This document shows positions 8,401 through 15,883 of a stretch of DNA of 64,000 nt, in pieces. Position 1 is the first letter of the stretch. Each line of letters starts with the position of its first letter. A program made the translations under genes and the position numbers. The notes beneath the pieces are model-generated. The model had not been told where the DNA came from, did not search any database, and saw only the letters and a program-made list of their open reading frames with translations. The DNA lies in the NCBI GenBank assembly GCA_036502625.1, contig DASXYG010000081.1, forward strand, positions 3,785 through 67,784. Direction: 5' to 3'. The DNA comes from DASXYG01 sp036502625. Its GTDB lineage: Bacteria > Actinomycetota > Actinomycetes > Streptosporangiales > Streptosporangiaceae.

Positions 8401-9231
8401 GCCGTCGGCGTCTCCCGCATCCGCGACCTGCTGCGCACCCCCACGTCCACCCCCGAGTCGCCGGACCCGCGACCGGCCGGCCGGCTGCGCGGCGAGATCG
8501 TCCTCGACGACGTCCACTTCAGCTACATCTCGGCCACCCACGAGGCGCTGTCGGGCGTCGGGGTGCGCATCGAGCCCGGCCAGACGGTCGCGCTCGTCGG
8601 CGAGACCGGTGCGGGCAAGTCGACGCTGGTGAAGATGGTGGCCCGGTTCTACGACGTCACCGAGGGCGCCGTCCGCGTCGACGGGGTCGACGTCCGGTCC
8701 TACGACCTGGCGTCGTACCGCCAACGCCTCGGCGTCGTGCCGCAGGAGTCCTACCTCTTCTCCGGCAACATCCGCGACGCCATTGCCTACGGCCGCCCGT
8801 CCGCCACGCCCGCGGAGATCGAGTCCGCGGCCCGCTCGGTCGGCGCGCACGACATGATCGCCACGTTCCCCGGCGGCTACCTCCAGCCGGTCGGCGAACG
8901 CGGCCGCTCGCTGTCCGCGGGCGAACGTCAGCTCATCGCGCTGGCCCGCGCCCAGCTCGTCGACCCCGACATCCTGCTGCTCGACGAGGCCACCGCCGCC
9001 CTCGACCTCGCTACCGAGGCCCGCGTGACGGAGGCCACCGAGGCGCTGACCCACCGTCGCACGACCCTGGTCGTGGCCCACCGCCTCACCACGGCCGCCC
9101 GCGCCGACCGCATCATCGTCCTGGCCGACGGCCGGATCGTCGAGGACGGCGACCACGCCACCCTGCTCGCCTCCGGCGGCGCGTACGCGGAGATGTGGCA
9201 GACGTTCACCGGCGACACCGTGCTCACGTGA
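5485..9231 (+). CDS. Fused ABC exporter with two complete TMD-NBD halves, one NBD degenerate
   Basis: A 1248-residue multidrug-type ABC exporter carrying two half transporters in one chain. First half: TMD about 1-330, Walker A GASGSGKST (about 372-380), LSGGQRQR (about 476), Walker B ILLLDDATS. Second half: TMD about 690-980, Walker A GETGAGKST (about 1039), LSAGERQL (about 1142), Walker B ILLLDEATA. A linker rich in Ala, Gly and Pro (about 590-680) joins them. NBD1 has Asp where the catalytic Glu should follow Walker B, while NBD2 has Glu, so one ATP site is consensus and one degenerate, as in heterodimeric exporters such as TM287/288. Co-translated with the MarR gene upstream. Substrate unknown. 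Confidence 0.93.
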   Translation: MTAGTGWLRRLLGYCWRHRRGLVIAMSGAFAAMAATAVVPLMERVIIDDVIVTPRVPLVPWAIGLLVAAIVVFGGSYLRRYYGGRLALDVQYDLRTELFQSVSRFDGARQDELDTGQLVGRSTSDLTLVQGMLGMVPYSVTGLLQFVVALVVMLTLSPLLTVVALAVVPALWFVALRSRARLFPATWDAQQQAGEVAGVVEAAVTGVRVVKGFGQEGQELGKLETAGQSLFAKRLRALRLNSRYTPALQSVPALGQVGVLALGGWLAARNHITLGTFLAFSTYLAQLSGPVRMLSGLITIGQQARASVVRVFEVIDTAPLVTEKPDAADIDLDDSPDAISFDDVTFGYLPSQPVLRDMSLHVRAGETVALVGASGSGKSTVSMLLPRFYDVQEGALRVGADDVRDLRIDSLRAAIGMVAEESFLFSESVADNIAYGRPEATREQIAAAARAAEADGFISRLPDGYDTVVGEQGLTLSGGQRQRVALARALLTDPRILLLDDATSAVDARVEAEIHDTLRRVMRDRTTLLIAHRKSTLQLADRIAVLEGGRVVAIGTHAELTRTCGLYRLLLSGPGDDAETVEVQPVDDPRVDGVTPALWDPARAPDPSPATALGSGVAPAAGRAAGQMRGAGGGTRALAALPATPDLLEKVEKLPPATDPPDVDDAYARAAEPRFSLRGVLSRFRGPLLAGLVLVALDALAGLALPALMRNGIDQGVEHGQYAAVLVASAIALVVALVDWVVQIGQIRVTGRMGERILYTLRVKIFAHLQRLGLDYYEREMTGRIMTRMTTDVDALSSFLQTGLVTAVVSVLSFAGILVALIVLDSGLALVVLCVLPVMIVATLVFRTKASAAYQEARDKVSVVNADLQENVSGLRVAQAFRREDHNRARFARRSADYRNTRTRAQRYIGLYFPFVQFLSTVAAALVLWAGADRVHAGTLTVGALIAYLLYIDLFFSPVQQLSQVFDGYQQAAVGVSRIRDLLRTPTSTPESPDPRPAGRLRGEIVLDDVHFSYISATHEALSGVGVRIEPGQTVALVGETGAGKSTLVKMVARFYDVTEGAVRVDGVDVRSYDLASYRQRLGVVPQESYLFSGNIRDAIAYGRPSATPAEIESAARSVGAHDMIATFPGGYLQPVGERGRSLSAGERQLIALARAQLVDPDILLLDEATAALDLATEARVTEATEALTHRRTTLVVAHRLTTAARADRIIVLADGRIVEDGDHATLLASGGAYAEMWQTFTGDTVLT

Positions 9232-9238
9232 CGCGGGT

Positions 9239-10540
9239 CTAGCGGAGGACCGAGGCGCGGGTCTCCTTCATGGTGAGGACCGTGACGAAGCTGATCGCGG
9301 CGCCGACGGCTACGTACCAGAAGAAGACGCTGGGGTGGCCGGAGTCGTTGAGGGCGGTGATGACCAGGGGCGCGGTGCCGCCGAAGACGGCGACGGTGAT
9401 GTTGTACCAGGCGCCGATGCCCAGGCCGCGTAGCTCCGTGGGGAACAGCTCGCTCATGATGGCCGGGGCCAGGGAGCTCATCAGGCTGTACAGGCCGAGG
9501 CCGACGCAGAAGACGATGAGCAGGTTGCCGATTCCGGGGCCGATCAGCAGCGACAGGGGCACGATCAGCACGGCGATCGCGGCGGACCAGAACAGGAGCT
9601 GCGGGCGGCGGCCGAACCGGTCCGACAGCATGCCGAACGGGTACTGCAACACCACGAACAGCGCGGTCGCCACCGAGAGCGCGATGAACACGTCGCCGGC
9701 GTCCGCCTTGCGCGCGGTCACCGCGAACGGCGTCAGCGCCGAGAAGAACGTGTAGTAGCAGAGCGTGTTCAGCAGCGTGATGCCGACGATCTGCATGACG
9801 GCCTTCGGGTGGTGCCGGAGGATCACCCAGAACGGGTTGCGTACGGCCCGCGCCTTCGCCTTGTTCGACTCGAACTGCTCGGTCTCCGCCATGTCGCGGC
9901 GCAGCCAGATGCCCGTGACGCCGAGCAGCCCGCCGACCAGGAACGGGATGCGCCATCCCCAGCTCGCCACGGCGCCCTCGCTGAGGGTGTTCGCCAGCAG
10001 TGCGCCCAGCAGCGACGCCAGCAGCACGGACGTGCCCGTGGAGATGTAGAAGAACGCGGAGTAGCGGCCGCGGCGCTCCGGCGGCGCGATCTCGGCCAGG
10101 TACGCCGAGGCGTTCGCCACCTCGCCGCCCAGCGACATGCCCTGCGCGATCCGCGCCACGAGCAGCAGGATCGGCGCCAGCCAGCCGACGGCGGAGAACG
10201 TCGGCAGGATCGCGATCAGCAGCGAGCCGCCCGCCATCAGCACGATCGTCAGCATCATCGCGGCCTTGCGCCCGCGCAGGTCCGCGAACCGGCCGAGCAG
10301 GTAGCCGCCGAGCGGCCGGAAGAAGAACGCCAGGGCGTACGTCGCGAACGTGCTGATCAGCGCGAGCGCCGGGTTGGCCGGGTCGAAGATCTGCGTGGCG
10401 AAGTAGATCGAGAACGTCGCGTAGACGGTCCAGTCGTACCACTCGATCGCGTTCCCGACGCTGGCCGCGAGGAGCGTGCGCACCGGCAGCCGGTGCCGTT
10501 CGACACCGGCGGACGTGGTCTCAGGGGGAGTTCCGGCCAT
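9239..10540 (-). CDS. MFS transporter, metabolite:H+ symporter type
   Basis: A 433-residue secondary carrier with twelve predicted helices. It has the MHS-family layout: N-terminal GNAIEWYDWTVYATFSIYF, the loop 2-3 motif RPLGGYLLGRFADLRGRK, and the mid-protein EIAPPERRGRYSAFFYI. Relatives carry dicarboxylates, shikimate, proline/betaine or citrate. It ends 8 bp from the convergent ABC exporter gene, and its promoter region (10541-10746) is shared with the divergent formamidase-like gene. A link to amide or carboxylate uptake for the neighbouring amidases is plausible but not shown. Confidence 0.9.
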   Translation of the reverse strand: MAGTPPETTSAGVERHRLPVRTLLAASVGNAIEWYDWTVYATFSIYFATQIFDPANPALALISTFATYALAFFFRPLGGYLLGRFADLRGRKAAMMLTIVLMAGGSLLIAILPTFSAVGWLAPILLLVARIAQGMSLGGEVANASAYLAEIAPPERRGRYSAFFYISTGTSVLLASLLGALLANTLSEGAVASWGWRIPFLVGGLLGVTGIWLRRDMAETEQFESNKAKARAVRNPFWVILRHHPKAVMQIVGITLLNTLCYYTFFSALTPFAVTARKADAGDVFIALSVATALFVVLQYPFGMLSDRFGRRPQLLFWSAAIAVLIVPLSLLIGPGIGNLLIVFCVGLGLYSLMSSLAPAIMSELFPTELRGLGIGAWYNITVAVFGGTAPLVITALNDSGHPSVFFWYVAVGAAISFVTVLTMKETRASVLR

Positions 10541-10746
10541 GCGATCCTCCAGGTCGATCCGCCCGCGCCGTTCCGGTCAAGCCGATTCCGCCGAACAGCA
10601 AAGCACGAACCAAGGAACCGGGTCGATGGCTGGATGATCTCGAAAGCATCACCGGGCGCCGCGCGGCCGCCGGTCGCGGGGGGTTGGAGAACGGGTCCGC
10701 GGCGGGGTTGGGTGGGGGGGACGGACGACGCGACGGAGGAGGGTTC

Positions 10747-11658
10747 ATGCGGGTGGGGCCGGGGCGGGTGCACTACGTGTGGGACAACGCCATTGAGCCG
10801 ATCGCGCGGGTCGGGGGCGGCGGCGAGGTGGTCGTGGAGACCGTCGACGCGGGCGGCGGGCAGATCTCGGCCGGGTCGGGGCCGGGGCCGGGGGACGTCG
10901 CGGGGCTGGACTTCGCGCGGGTGAACCCGGTCACCGGGCCGATCGTCGTGGACGGGGCGCGGGCGGGGGACGCGCTCGTGGTCGACGTGCTGGACGTGGC
11001 GGTGGGGGAGTGGGGGTGGACGGCGAACATCCCGGGGTTCGGGCTGCTCGCGGCGGACTTCCCGGACGCGCACCTGCGGGTGTCCGCGATCGGTGACGGG
11101 GTCGCCGAGCCGCTGCCGGGGCTCGGGGTGCCGGTGGTTCCGATGATCGGGACGATCGGGGTGGCGCCGGACGACGCGGGCGAGCATTCGATCGTGCCGC
11201 CGCGGCGGTGGGGCGGGAACATGGACATCCGGCACGTCGGGCCGGGGGCGCGGCTGGTCCTGCCGGTGGGGGTCGACGGTGCGCTGCTGTCGCTGGGCGA
11301 CGTGCACGCCGCGATGGGGGACGGGGAGATCTGCGGCACGGGCATCGAGACGTCCGCGACCGTACGGCTGCGGGTCGGGCTGCTGCCCGGGGGCGCGCCC
11401 GGCACACCGGTGATCGAGACGGACGCGCGCGCCCAGCGGACCGGTCCGGCGCTGGCCACCACCGGCATCGGGCCCGACCTCATGGAGGCGGCGCGGGAGG
11501 CGAGCCGGGCGCTGGTCGAGGAGGTCGCCCGGCGTACGGGACTGGCCGCCGTCGACGCGTACCTGCTGGCCAGCGTCACCGCGGACCTGAAGATCAGCGA
11601 GGTGGTGGACGCGCCGAACTGGGTGGTGTCCGCGCACATCCCGATGGCCGTGCTCTGA
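10747..11658 (+). CDS. Acetamidase/formamidase family protein
   Basis: A 303-residue enzyme of the FmdA/AmdA family, which hydrolyses short amides to the acid plus ammonia. The ATG at 10747 was chosen because GGAGGAGGG stands directly upstream; a longer frame from 10684 has a low-complexity Gly/Arg start. Family features include VNPVTGPIVVDGARAGDALVV, the metal-site-like stretch RRWGGNMDIRHVGPGARLVLPV, and GDVHAAMGDGEICGTGIE. It ends 6 bp from the convergent amidase gene. Amide hydrolysis here and formate oxidation at 40-45 kb could be linked if the product is formate, but nothing in the sequence fixes the substrate. Confidence 0.9.
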   Translation: MRVGPGRVHYVWDNAIEPIARVGGGGEVVVETVDAGGGQISAGSGPGPGDVAGLDFARVNPVTGPIVVDGARAGDALVVDVLDVAVGEWGWTANIPGFGLLAADFPDAHLRVSAIGDGVAEPLPGLGVPVVPMIGTIGVAPDDAGEHSIVPPRRWGGNMDIRHVGPGARLVLPVGVDGALLSLGDVHAAMGDGEICGTGIETSATVRLRVGLLPGGAPGTPVIETDARAQRTGPALATTGIGPDLMEAAREASRALVEEVARRTGLAAVDAYLLASVTADLKISEVVDAPNWVVSAHIPMAVL

Positions 11659-11664
11659 CCCCGG

Positions 11665-13098
11665 TCAGCCCAGCATCGGCGGCGGGTTGTCGCGGACGAC
11701 GTGGGTGGCCTGCTCGTAGGCCTTGGCGGCGGACAGGACGGAGAGGTCCGCGGCCGGGCGGCCGATGAGGGTGACGCCCATGGGCAGGCCGGACGGGCCG
11801 AGGCCGGCCGGCATGCCGAGGGCGGGCAGGCCCGTCATGGACCACGGGGCGACCGTCTCCATCCAGCGGTGGTACGTGTCCATCTCGCGGCCGGCGATCT
11901 CGCGCGGCCAGTGCGTGGCCGCGTCGAACGGGAAGACCTGGGCGCTCAGCGCGAGGATGTAGTCGTACGTCTCGAACATCTCCAGGACGGCGGCGTACCA
12001 CGCGTCGCGCTCGCCCATGGCACGGGTGATGTCCAGCGCGGTGACCTTCAGGCCCTGCTCGATCTCCCACAGCGCCTCGGGCTTGACCTGGCGGCGCAGC
12101 GCCGGGTCGGCGTACAGGCCGTGGCGGCCGAGGTTCGCCCACCAGCGCCAGGTCAGGAACGCCTGCCAGATGCGCTCCGGGGCGAACGCCGGCCGTACGG
12201 GGTCAACGCGGGCGCCGAGCGACTCGAACACCGGCAGCGCGGACGCGCACACGTCGAGCACGCCGGGTTCGGTGGCCAGATAGCCGTCCCAGTCACCGAC
12301 CCACGCGATGCGGGCACCGCGCAGGTCGCGCGGCGTCACCGGGGGCGCGAACCGCGCGGGGTCCTCGCGGTTGGACAGCGGCGCGGCGTCGTCCGGGCCC
12401 GCCATGACCCGGAGCAGCGCGGCGACGTCGTCGACCGTGCGGCCCATCGGGCCGAGCACGGCCAGTTGCTGCACGAACCCGGGCGTGGGCACCCGGCCGA
12501 ACGACGGGCGCAGCCCGTACACGTTGTTGAACGCGGCGGGATTGCGCAGCGAGCCCATGTAGTCGCCGCCGTCGGCGACCGGCAGCATCCGCAGCGCCAG
12601 CGACGCGCCCGCGCCGCCGCTGCTCCCGCCCGCCGTGCGGGTGGTGTCGTACGGGTTGGTCGTGGTGCCGTACACGCTGTTGTACGACTGCGAGCCCAGC
12701 CCGAACTCGGGGACGTTCGTCTTGCCGATGATGATCGCCCCGGCGGCGCGGATGCGCGCGACGAACGTGTCGTCGGTGTCCGCGACCTGGTCGGCGAAGA
12801 TCGGTGAACCGTTGGTCCAGGGGAGGCCGCGCGCGGCGGCGAGGTCCTTCACGGCGTGCGGCATGCCGTGCATCCAGCCGTGGTAGCGCCCGGCGGCGAG
12901 GTCGCGGTCCCGCTCGGCGGCCTCGGCGAGCAGCTCGTCGCGGTCGCGCAGCGCCACGATCGCGTTGACCCGCGGGTTGTACACCGCGATGTGGTCCAGG
13001 TACGCCCGCATGACCTCGGCGCACGAGACGGCGCGCGTACGGATGAGCTCGGAGAGCTCGATCGCGTCCAGCCGGACGAGGTCGGGCGTGTCACCCAC
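11665..13098 (-). CDS. Amidase signature (AS) family amidase
   Basis: A 477-residue hydrolase of the Ser-cisSer-Lys type. The catalytic Lys is in MPHAVKDLAA, and the glycine-serine rich motif is GGSSGGAGASLALRML, with the two serines of the triad; GSLRNPAAFNNVYGLRPS follows as expected. The GTG start at 13098 overlaps the enoyl-CoA hydratase stop by 8 bp, so it is the last gene of a three-gene operon with that hydratase and a CoA transferase. The combination suggests breakdown of an amide whose acid product is activated to a CoA ester and hydrated; the substrate is unknown. Confidence 0.92.
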   Translation of the reverse strand: MGDTPDLVRLDAIELSELIRTRAVSCAEVMRAYLDHIAVYNPRVNAIVALRDRDELLAEAAERDRDLAAGRYHGWMHGMPHAVKDLAAARGLPWTNGSPIFADQVADTDDTFVARIRAAGAIIIGKTNVPEFGLGSQSYNSVYGTTTNPYDTTRTAGGSSGGAGASLALRMLPVADGGDYMGSLRNPAAFNNVYGLRPSFGRVPTPGFVQQLAVLGPMGRTVDDVAALLRVMAGPDDAAPLSNREDPARFAPPVTPRDLRGARIAWVGDWDGYLATEPGVLDVCASALPVFESLGARVDPVRPAFAPERIWQAFLTWRWWANLGRHGLYADPALRRQVKPEALWEIEQGLKVTALDITRAMGERDAWYAAVLEMFETYDYILALSAQVFPFDAATHWPREIAGREMDTYHRWMETVAPWSMTGLPALGMPAGLGPSGLPMGVTLIGRPAADLSVLSAAKAYEQATHVVRDNPPPMLG

Positions 13099-13876
13099 GG
13101 CGGTTCTCCTGATCGCGGTCGAGGAAGGCGGTGATGGCGCGGCGGAAGTCGGGGAAGTCGACCGCTGGGCCGGCGCCGGCGGCGCGCGCGGTGTCGAGGG
13201 CGGCGTCGGTGCCGACCGAGACGGCGTGCTTGGCGGCGCGCAGCGCGGCGGGCGGGTGCCGGACGATGGACCTGACCAGGGCGGTCGTCGTCTCGTTGAG
13301 GATGTCCTCGGGGACGGCGCGGTTGGCCAGGCCGAGGCGTACGGCCTGCTCGGCGGTGACCAGGCGGCCGGTGTAGAGCAGCTCGCGGGCGACGGCCGGG
13401 CCGGTGAGCAGGCTGATGCGCGCGGCGAACGCGGGGCTGGCCAGGATGCCGAGCCGCGCGATGGGCATGCCGATGCGCGCGGTCTCGCCGAGGACCCGCA
13501 GGTCGCAGGCCAGCGCGAGCTGGCATCCGGCGCCCGCGGCGGCGCCGTCCACCTGCGCGACCACCGGCACGGGCAGCCGCTCGATCGCGGTGAACGCGGC
13601 CTCCATGCGGGCGAAGCTGTCGTCGACGTCCGCCGGTTCGGCGCGGACCCACTCCCGCATGTCCGACCCCGCGCTGAACGTGCCGCCGGCGCCGCGGACG
13701 ATCACCGCGCGCAGCGACTCGTCCGTGCCGAGCCGTACGCACTCCGCGGCGAGGTCGGTCCAGTCGTCGCCGCTCAGCGCGTTGCGGCGGCTCCCGGAGC
13801 CGATCACGAGGTCGACCACGCCCGGCAGGTCGGCGTGCGGCGCGACCTCGACGCTGTGGTCGCCCGGCCCGGTCAC
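13091..13876 (-). CDS. Enoyl-CoA hydratase/isomerase (crotonase) family protein
   Basis: A 261-residue crotonase-fold enzyme. The GTG at 13876 overlaps the upstream CoA transferase stop as GTGA. The oxyanion-hole segments are recognisable as AVIVRGAGGTFSAGSDM and QVDGAAAGAGCQLALACD, followed by ARIGMPIARLGILASP. In canonical hydratases the two catalytic Glu lie in the positions occupied here by ...GAGCQLA and IGMPIARLGI, which lack Glu, so the activity may be other than hydration (isomerase, hydrolase or decarboxylase). Middle gene of the operon with the CoA transferase and amidase. Confidence 0.88.
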   Translation of the reverse strand: MTGPGDHSVEVAPHADLPGVVDLVIGSGSRRNALSGDDWTDLAAECVRLGTDESLRAVIVRGAGGTFSAGSDMREWVRAEPADVDDSFARMEAAFTAIERLPVPVVAQVDGAAAGAGCQLALACDLRVLGETARIGMPIARLGILASPAFAARISLLTGPAVARELLYTGRLVTAEQAVRLGLANRAVPEDILNETTTALVRSIVRHPPAALRAAKHAVSVGTDAALDTARAAGAGPAVDFPDFRRAITAFLDRDQENRRG

Positions 13877-15087
13877 CGGACCACTCCGCCGGCGCGCAGC
13901 GCGGCGATCTCGGCGTCGTCGAAGCCGAGCGTGCCCAGCACCTCGTCGGTGTGCTGGCCCAGGGTGGGCGGCGCGGTACGGACGGACGGCGGCTGCTCGG
14001 ACATCTTCACCGGCGAGCCCAGCACCTTCAGCGGCCCGGCCACCGGGTGGTCCACCTCGGCCACCATGTCGCGCGCGAGGACCTGCGGGTGCGCGAGCGC
14101 GGCGTCGACGGTGTTGATCGGCCCGGACGGCACGCCCGCGGCGTCCAGCAGCTCGGCCCACTCCGCGCCGGGCCGCGTGCCGAGGTGCTCCTCCAGCAGC
14201 GGGATGAGGGTGTCGCGGTGCACCACGCGGTCGGAGTTCGTCAGGAAGCGGGGGTCGTCGGCGAGCTCGGGCCGGCCGATCGCGGCGGTGAACCTCCGCC
14301 ACAGCCCGTCGTTGCCGACCGCGCACATGAGGTGGCCGTCGGCCACGCGCAGCGCCTGGTACGGCACGATCGTCGGGTGCGCGGACCCGTACCTGCGGGG
14401 CACGTCGCCGGTCGCGAAGTAGCCGCCCGCGACGTACGTCAGCCAGGAGATCTGCCCGTCGAGCAGCGAGACGTCGACCCGCTGGCCGCGCCCGGTCTCC
14501 TGCCGCGCGTGCAGCGCCGACAGGATGCCGATGACCGACCACATGCCGGCGCCGAGGTCGGCGATGGAGGTGCCGGCGCGCACGGGCTCGCCGTCCGGCT
14601 GGCCGGTGATGCTCATGATCCCCGACAGCGCCTGCGCGATCGCGTCGTAGCCGGCCTTCTGGGCGTACGGGCCCGTCTGGCCGTAGCCGCTGACCGAGGC
14701 GTAGATGAGGCCGGGGTTGCGGGCGGACAGCTCCTCGTAGCCGAGGCCGAGGCGGTCGGCCACGCCGGGCCGGAAGTTCTCCACGACGATGTCGGCGCCG
14801 TCGGCGAGCCGCTGCGCGATCTCGCGGCCCTTGTCGCTCTTGAGGTCGAGCGACAGCGCGCGCTTGTTGCGGTTGACGGAGAGGAAGTACGCGGCGTCGT
14901 CGCCCTGGAACGGCGGGCCCCAGCCGCGCGTGTCGTCGCCCGCGCCGGTGTTCTCGACCTTGATCACGTCCGCGCCGAGGTCGGCGAGGATCATCGTGGC
15001 GAACGGCCCGGACAGGATGCGCGACAGGTCGAGCACCCGGACGCCGCCCAGTGCGCCCGCCGCCGCCTGACGTGCCTGCTCAACCAT
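13873..15087 (-). CDS. CaiB/BaiF CoA transferase (family III)
   Basis: A full-length 404-residue family III CoA transferase. It begins with GGVRVLDLSRILSGPFATMI and contains GADVIKVENTGAGDDTRGWG, NRNKRALSLDLKSDKG, VVENFRPGVADRLGLGYEEL and YDAIAQALSGIMSITGQPDG; the catalytic Asp of this family is expected near the last motif (SIADLGAG). First gene of the amidase operon and divergent from a GntR regulator with repeated operator-like elements in the 91-bp gap. The partial gene at the left edge is a paralogue with the same start architecture. Confidence 0.93.
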   Translation of the reverse strand: MVEQARQAAAGALGGVRVLDLSRILSGPFATMILADLGADVIKVENTGAGDDTRGWGPPFQGDDAAYFLSVNRNKRALSLDLKSDKGREIAQRLADGADIVVENFRPGVADRLGLGYEELSARNPGLIYASVSGYGQTGPYAQKAGYDAIAQALSGIMSITGQPDGEPVRAGTSIADLGAGMWSVIGILSALHARQETGRGQRVDVSLLDGQISWLTYVAGGYFATGDVPRRYGSAHPTIVPYQALRVADGHLMCAVGNDGLWRRFTAAIGRPELADDPRFLTNSDRVVHRDTLIPLLEEHLGTRPGAEWAELLDAAGVPSGPINTVDAALAHPQVLARDMVAEVDHPVAGPLKVLGSPVKMSEQPPSVRTAPPTLGQHTDEVLGTLGFDDAEIAALRAGGVVR

Positions 15088-15123
15088 GAAGCTCCCTCAT
15101 TCGCGTGGTGGCATCCGTACGAC

Positions 15124-15170
15124 ATGATCCATCATGCCCGAATTGGCTGGACCACTGGCCCACTGGTATG
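15124..15170. promoter_or_regulatory. Divergent control region with TGGnCCA repeats
   Basis: Between the CoA transferase and GntR starts are ATGATCCATCAT (15124-15135, a 5-2-5 inverted repeat) and two 8-bp-spaced palindromes TGGACCA (15148-15154) and TGGCCCA (15156-15162), followed by a third partial TGGT. Repeated symmetric half-sites in a divergent promoter are typical of an FCD-GntR operator, but the true site is not established. Confidence 0.4.
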
Positions 15171-15178
15171 CATCTCTC

Positions 15179-15883
15179 ATGGGTGACGCACTCAGGCCGG
15201 TGGCCCGCCCGCGCCTCTACGAGCAGGTGGTCGGGGCGCTGCGCGACTACGTCGTGGAGTCGGGGCTGCGGGTCGGCGGCCGGCTGCCGCCGGAACGGGA
15301 GCTCGCGGAGCGGCTGGGGGTGAGCCGTACGTCCATCCGCCAGGCGATCGTCGCGCTGGAGGTGCAGGGCCTGGTCGAGGTGCGCCACGGCGGCGGCACG
15401 TACCTCACGCGCGACCGGCTGGAACCCGAGCCGCTGGAGCGGCTGGTGGACCGCAAGCGGCGGCTGCCGGAGATCCTCGACGCCAGGGACGCGATCGAGA
15501 CGAAGCTGGCCGAGCTGGCCGCGCGGCGCCGCGACGACGCCGACATCGCGGAGATGGACGCCGCGCTCGCGGCGATGCGCGCGGCGATCGACCGGGGCGA
15601 GCTGTGCGTGGAGGAGGACCGCAGGTTCCACGGCGCGATCATCGCGGCGGCCCGCAGCCAACTGCTCGCCGACTTCATGGCGCACCTGTCCGGCGAGGTC
15701 GACGAGAGCCGCCGCGAGTCGCTGCGCCAGCCCGGACGCCCGGTCCAGTCACTGGAACAGCACGTACGGGTGGCGGACGCGATTCGCGACGGCGACCCGG
15801 AGAGGGCCGCCGCCGCGATGCACGCCCACGTGGAGAACGTCGGCCACGTACGCCTGCTGACCTGGACGCCGGACGAGGACTAG
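15179..15883 (+). CDS. FadR-subfamily (FCD) GntR transcriptional regulator
   Basis: A regulator of about 234 residues. The N-terminal winged helix has LYEQVVGALRDYVVESGLRV, LPPERELAERLGVSRTSIRQ and the wing VEVRHGGGTYLT. The C-terminal all-helical FCD domain has the metal-coordinating pattern (LDARDAIETKLAELAARR, EDRRFHGAIIAAARSQ, EQHVRVADAIRDGD, MHAHVENV). I start at ATG 15179 because the 15 upstream residues include the operator-like repeats. Divergent from the CoA transferase operon, which it probably represses. Its stop overlaps the convergent qcrB stop by four bases (CTAG). Confidence 0.92.
   Translation: MGDALRPVARPRLYEQVVGALRDYVVESGLRVGGRLPPERELAERLGVSRTSIRQAIVALEVQGLVEVRHGGGTYLTRDRLEPEPLERLVDRKRRLPEILDARDAIETKLAELAARRRDDADIAEMDAALAAMRAAIDRGELCVEEDRRFHGAIIAAARSQLLADFMAHLSGEVDESRRESLRQPGRPVQSLEQHVRVADAIRDGDPERAAAAMHAHVENVGHVRLLTWTPDED

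Noticed and set aside
5254..9156. 1300-residue open frame on the minus strand across the ABC exporter
   Set aside because: It is the complement of a real high-GC gene; its product is an Asp/Arg/Gln-rich low-complexity chain with no domain, while the plus strand encodes a complete ABC exporter.
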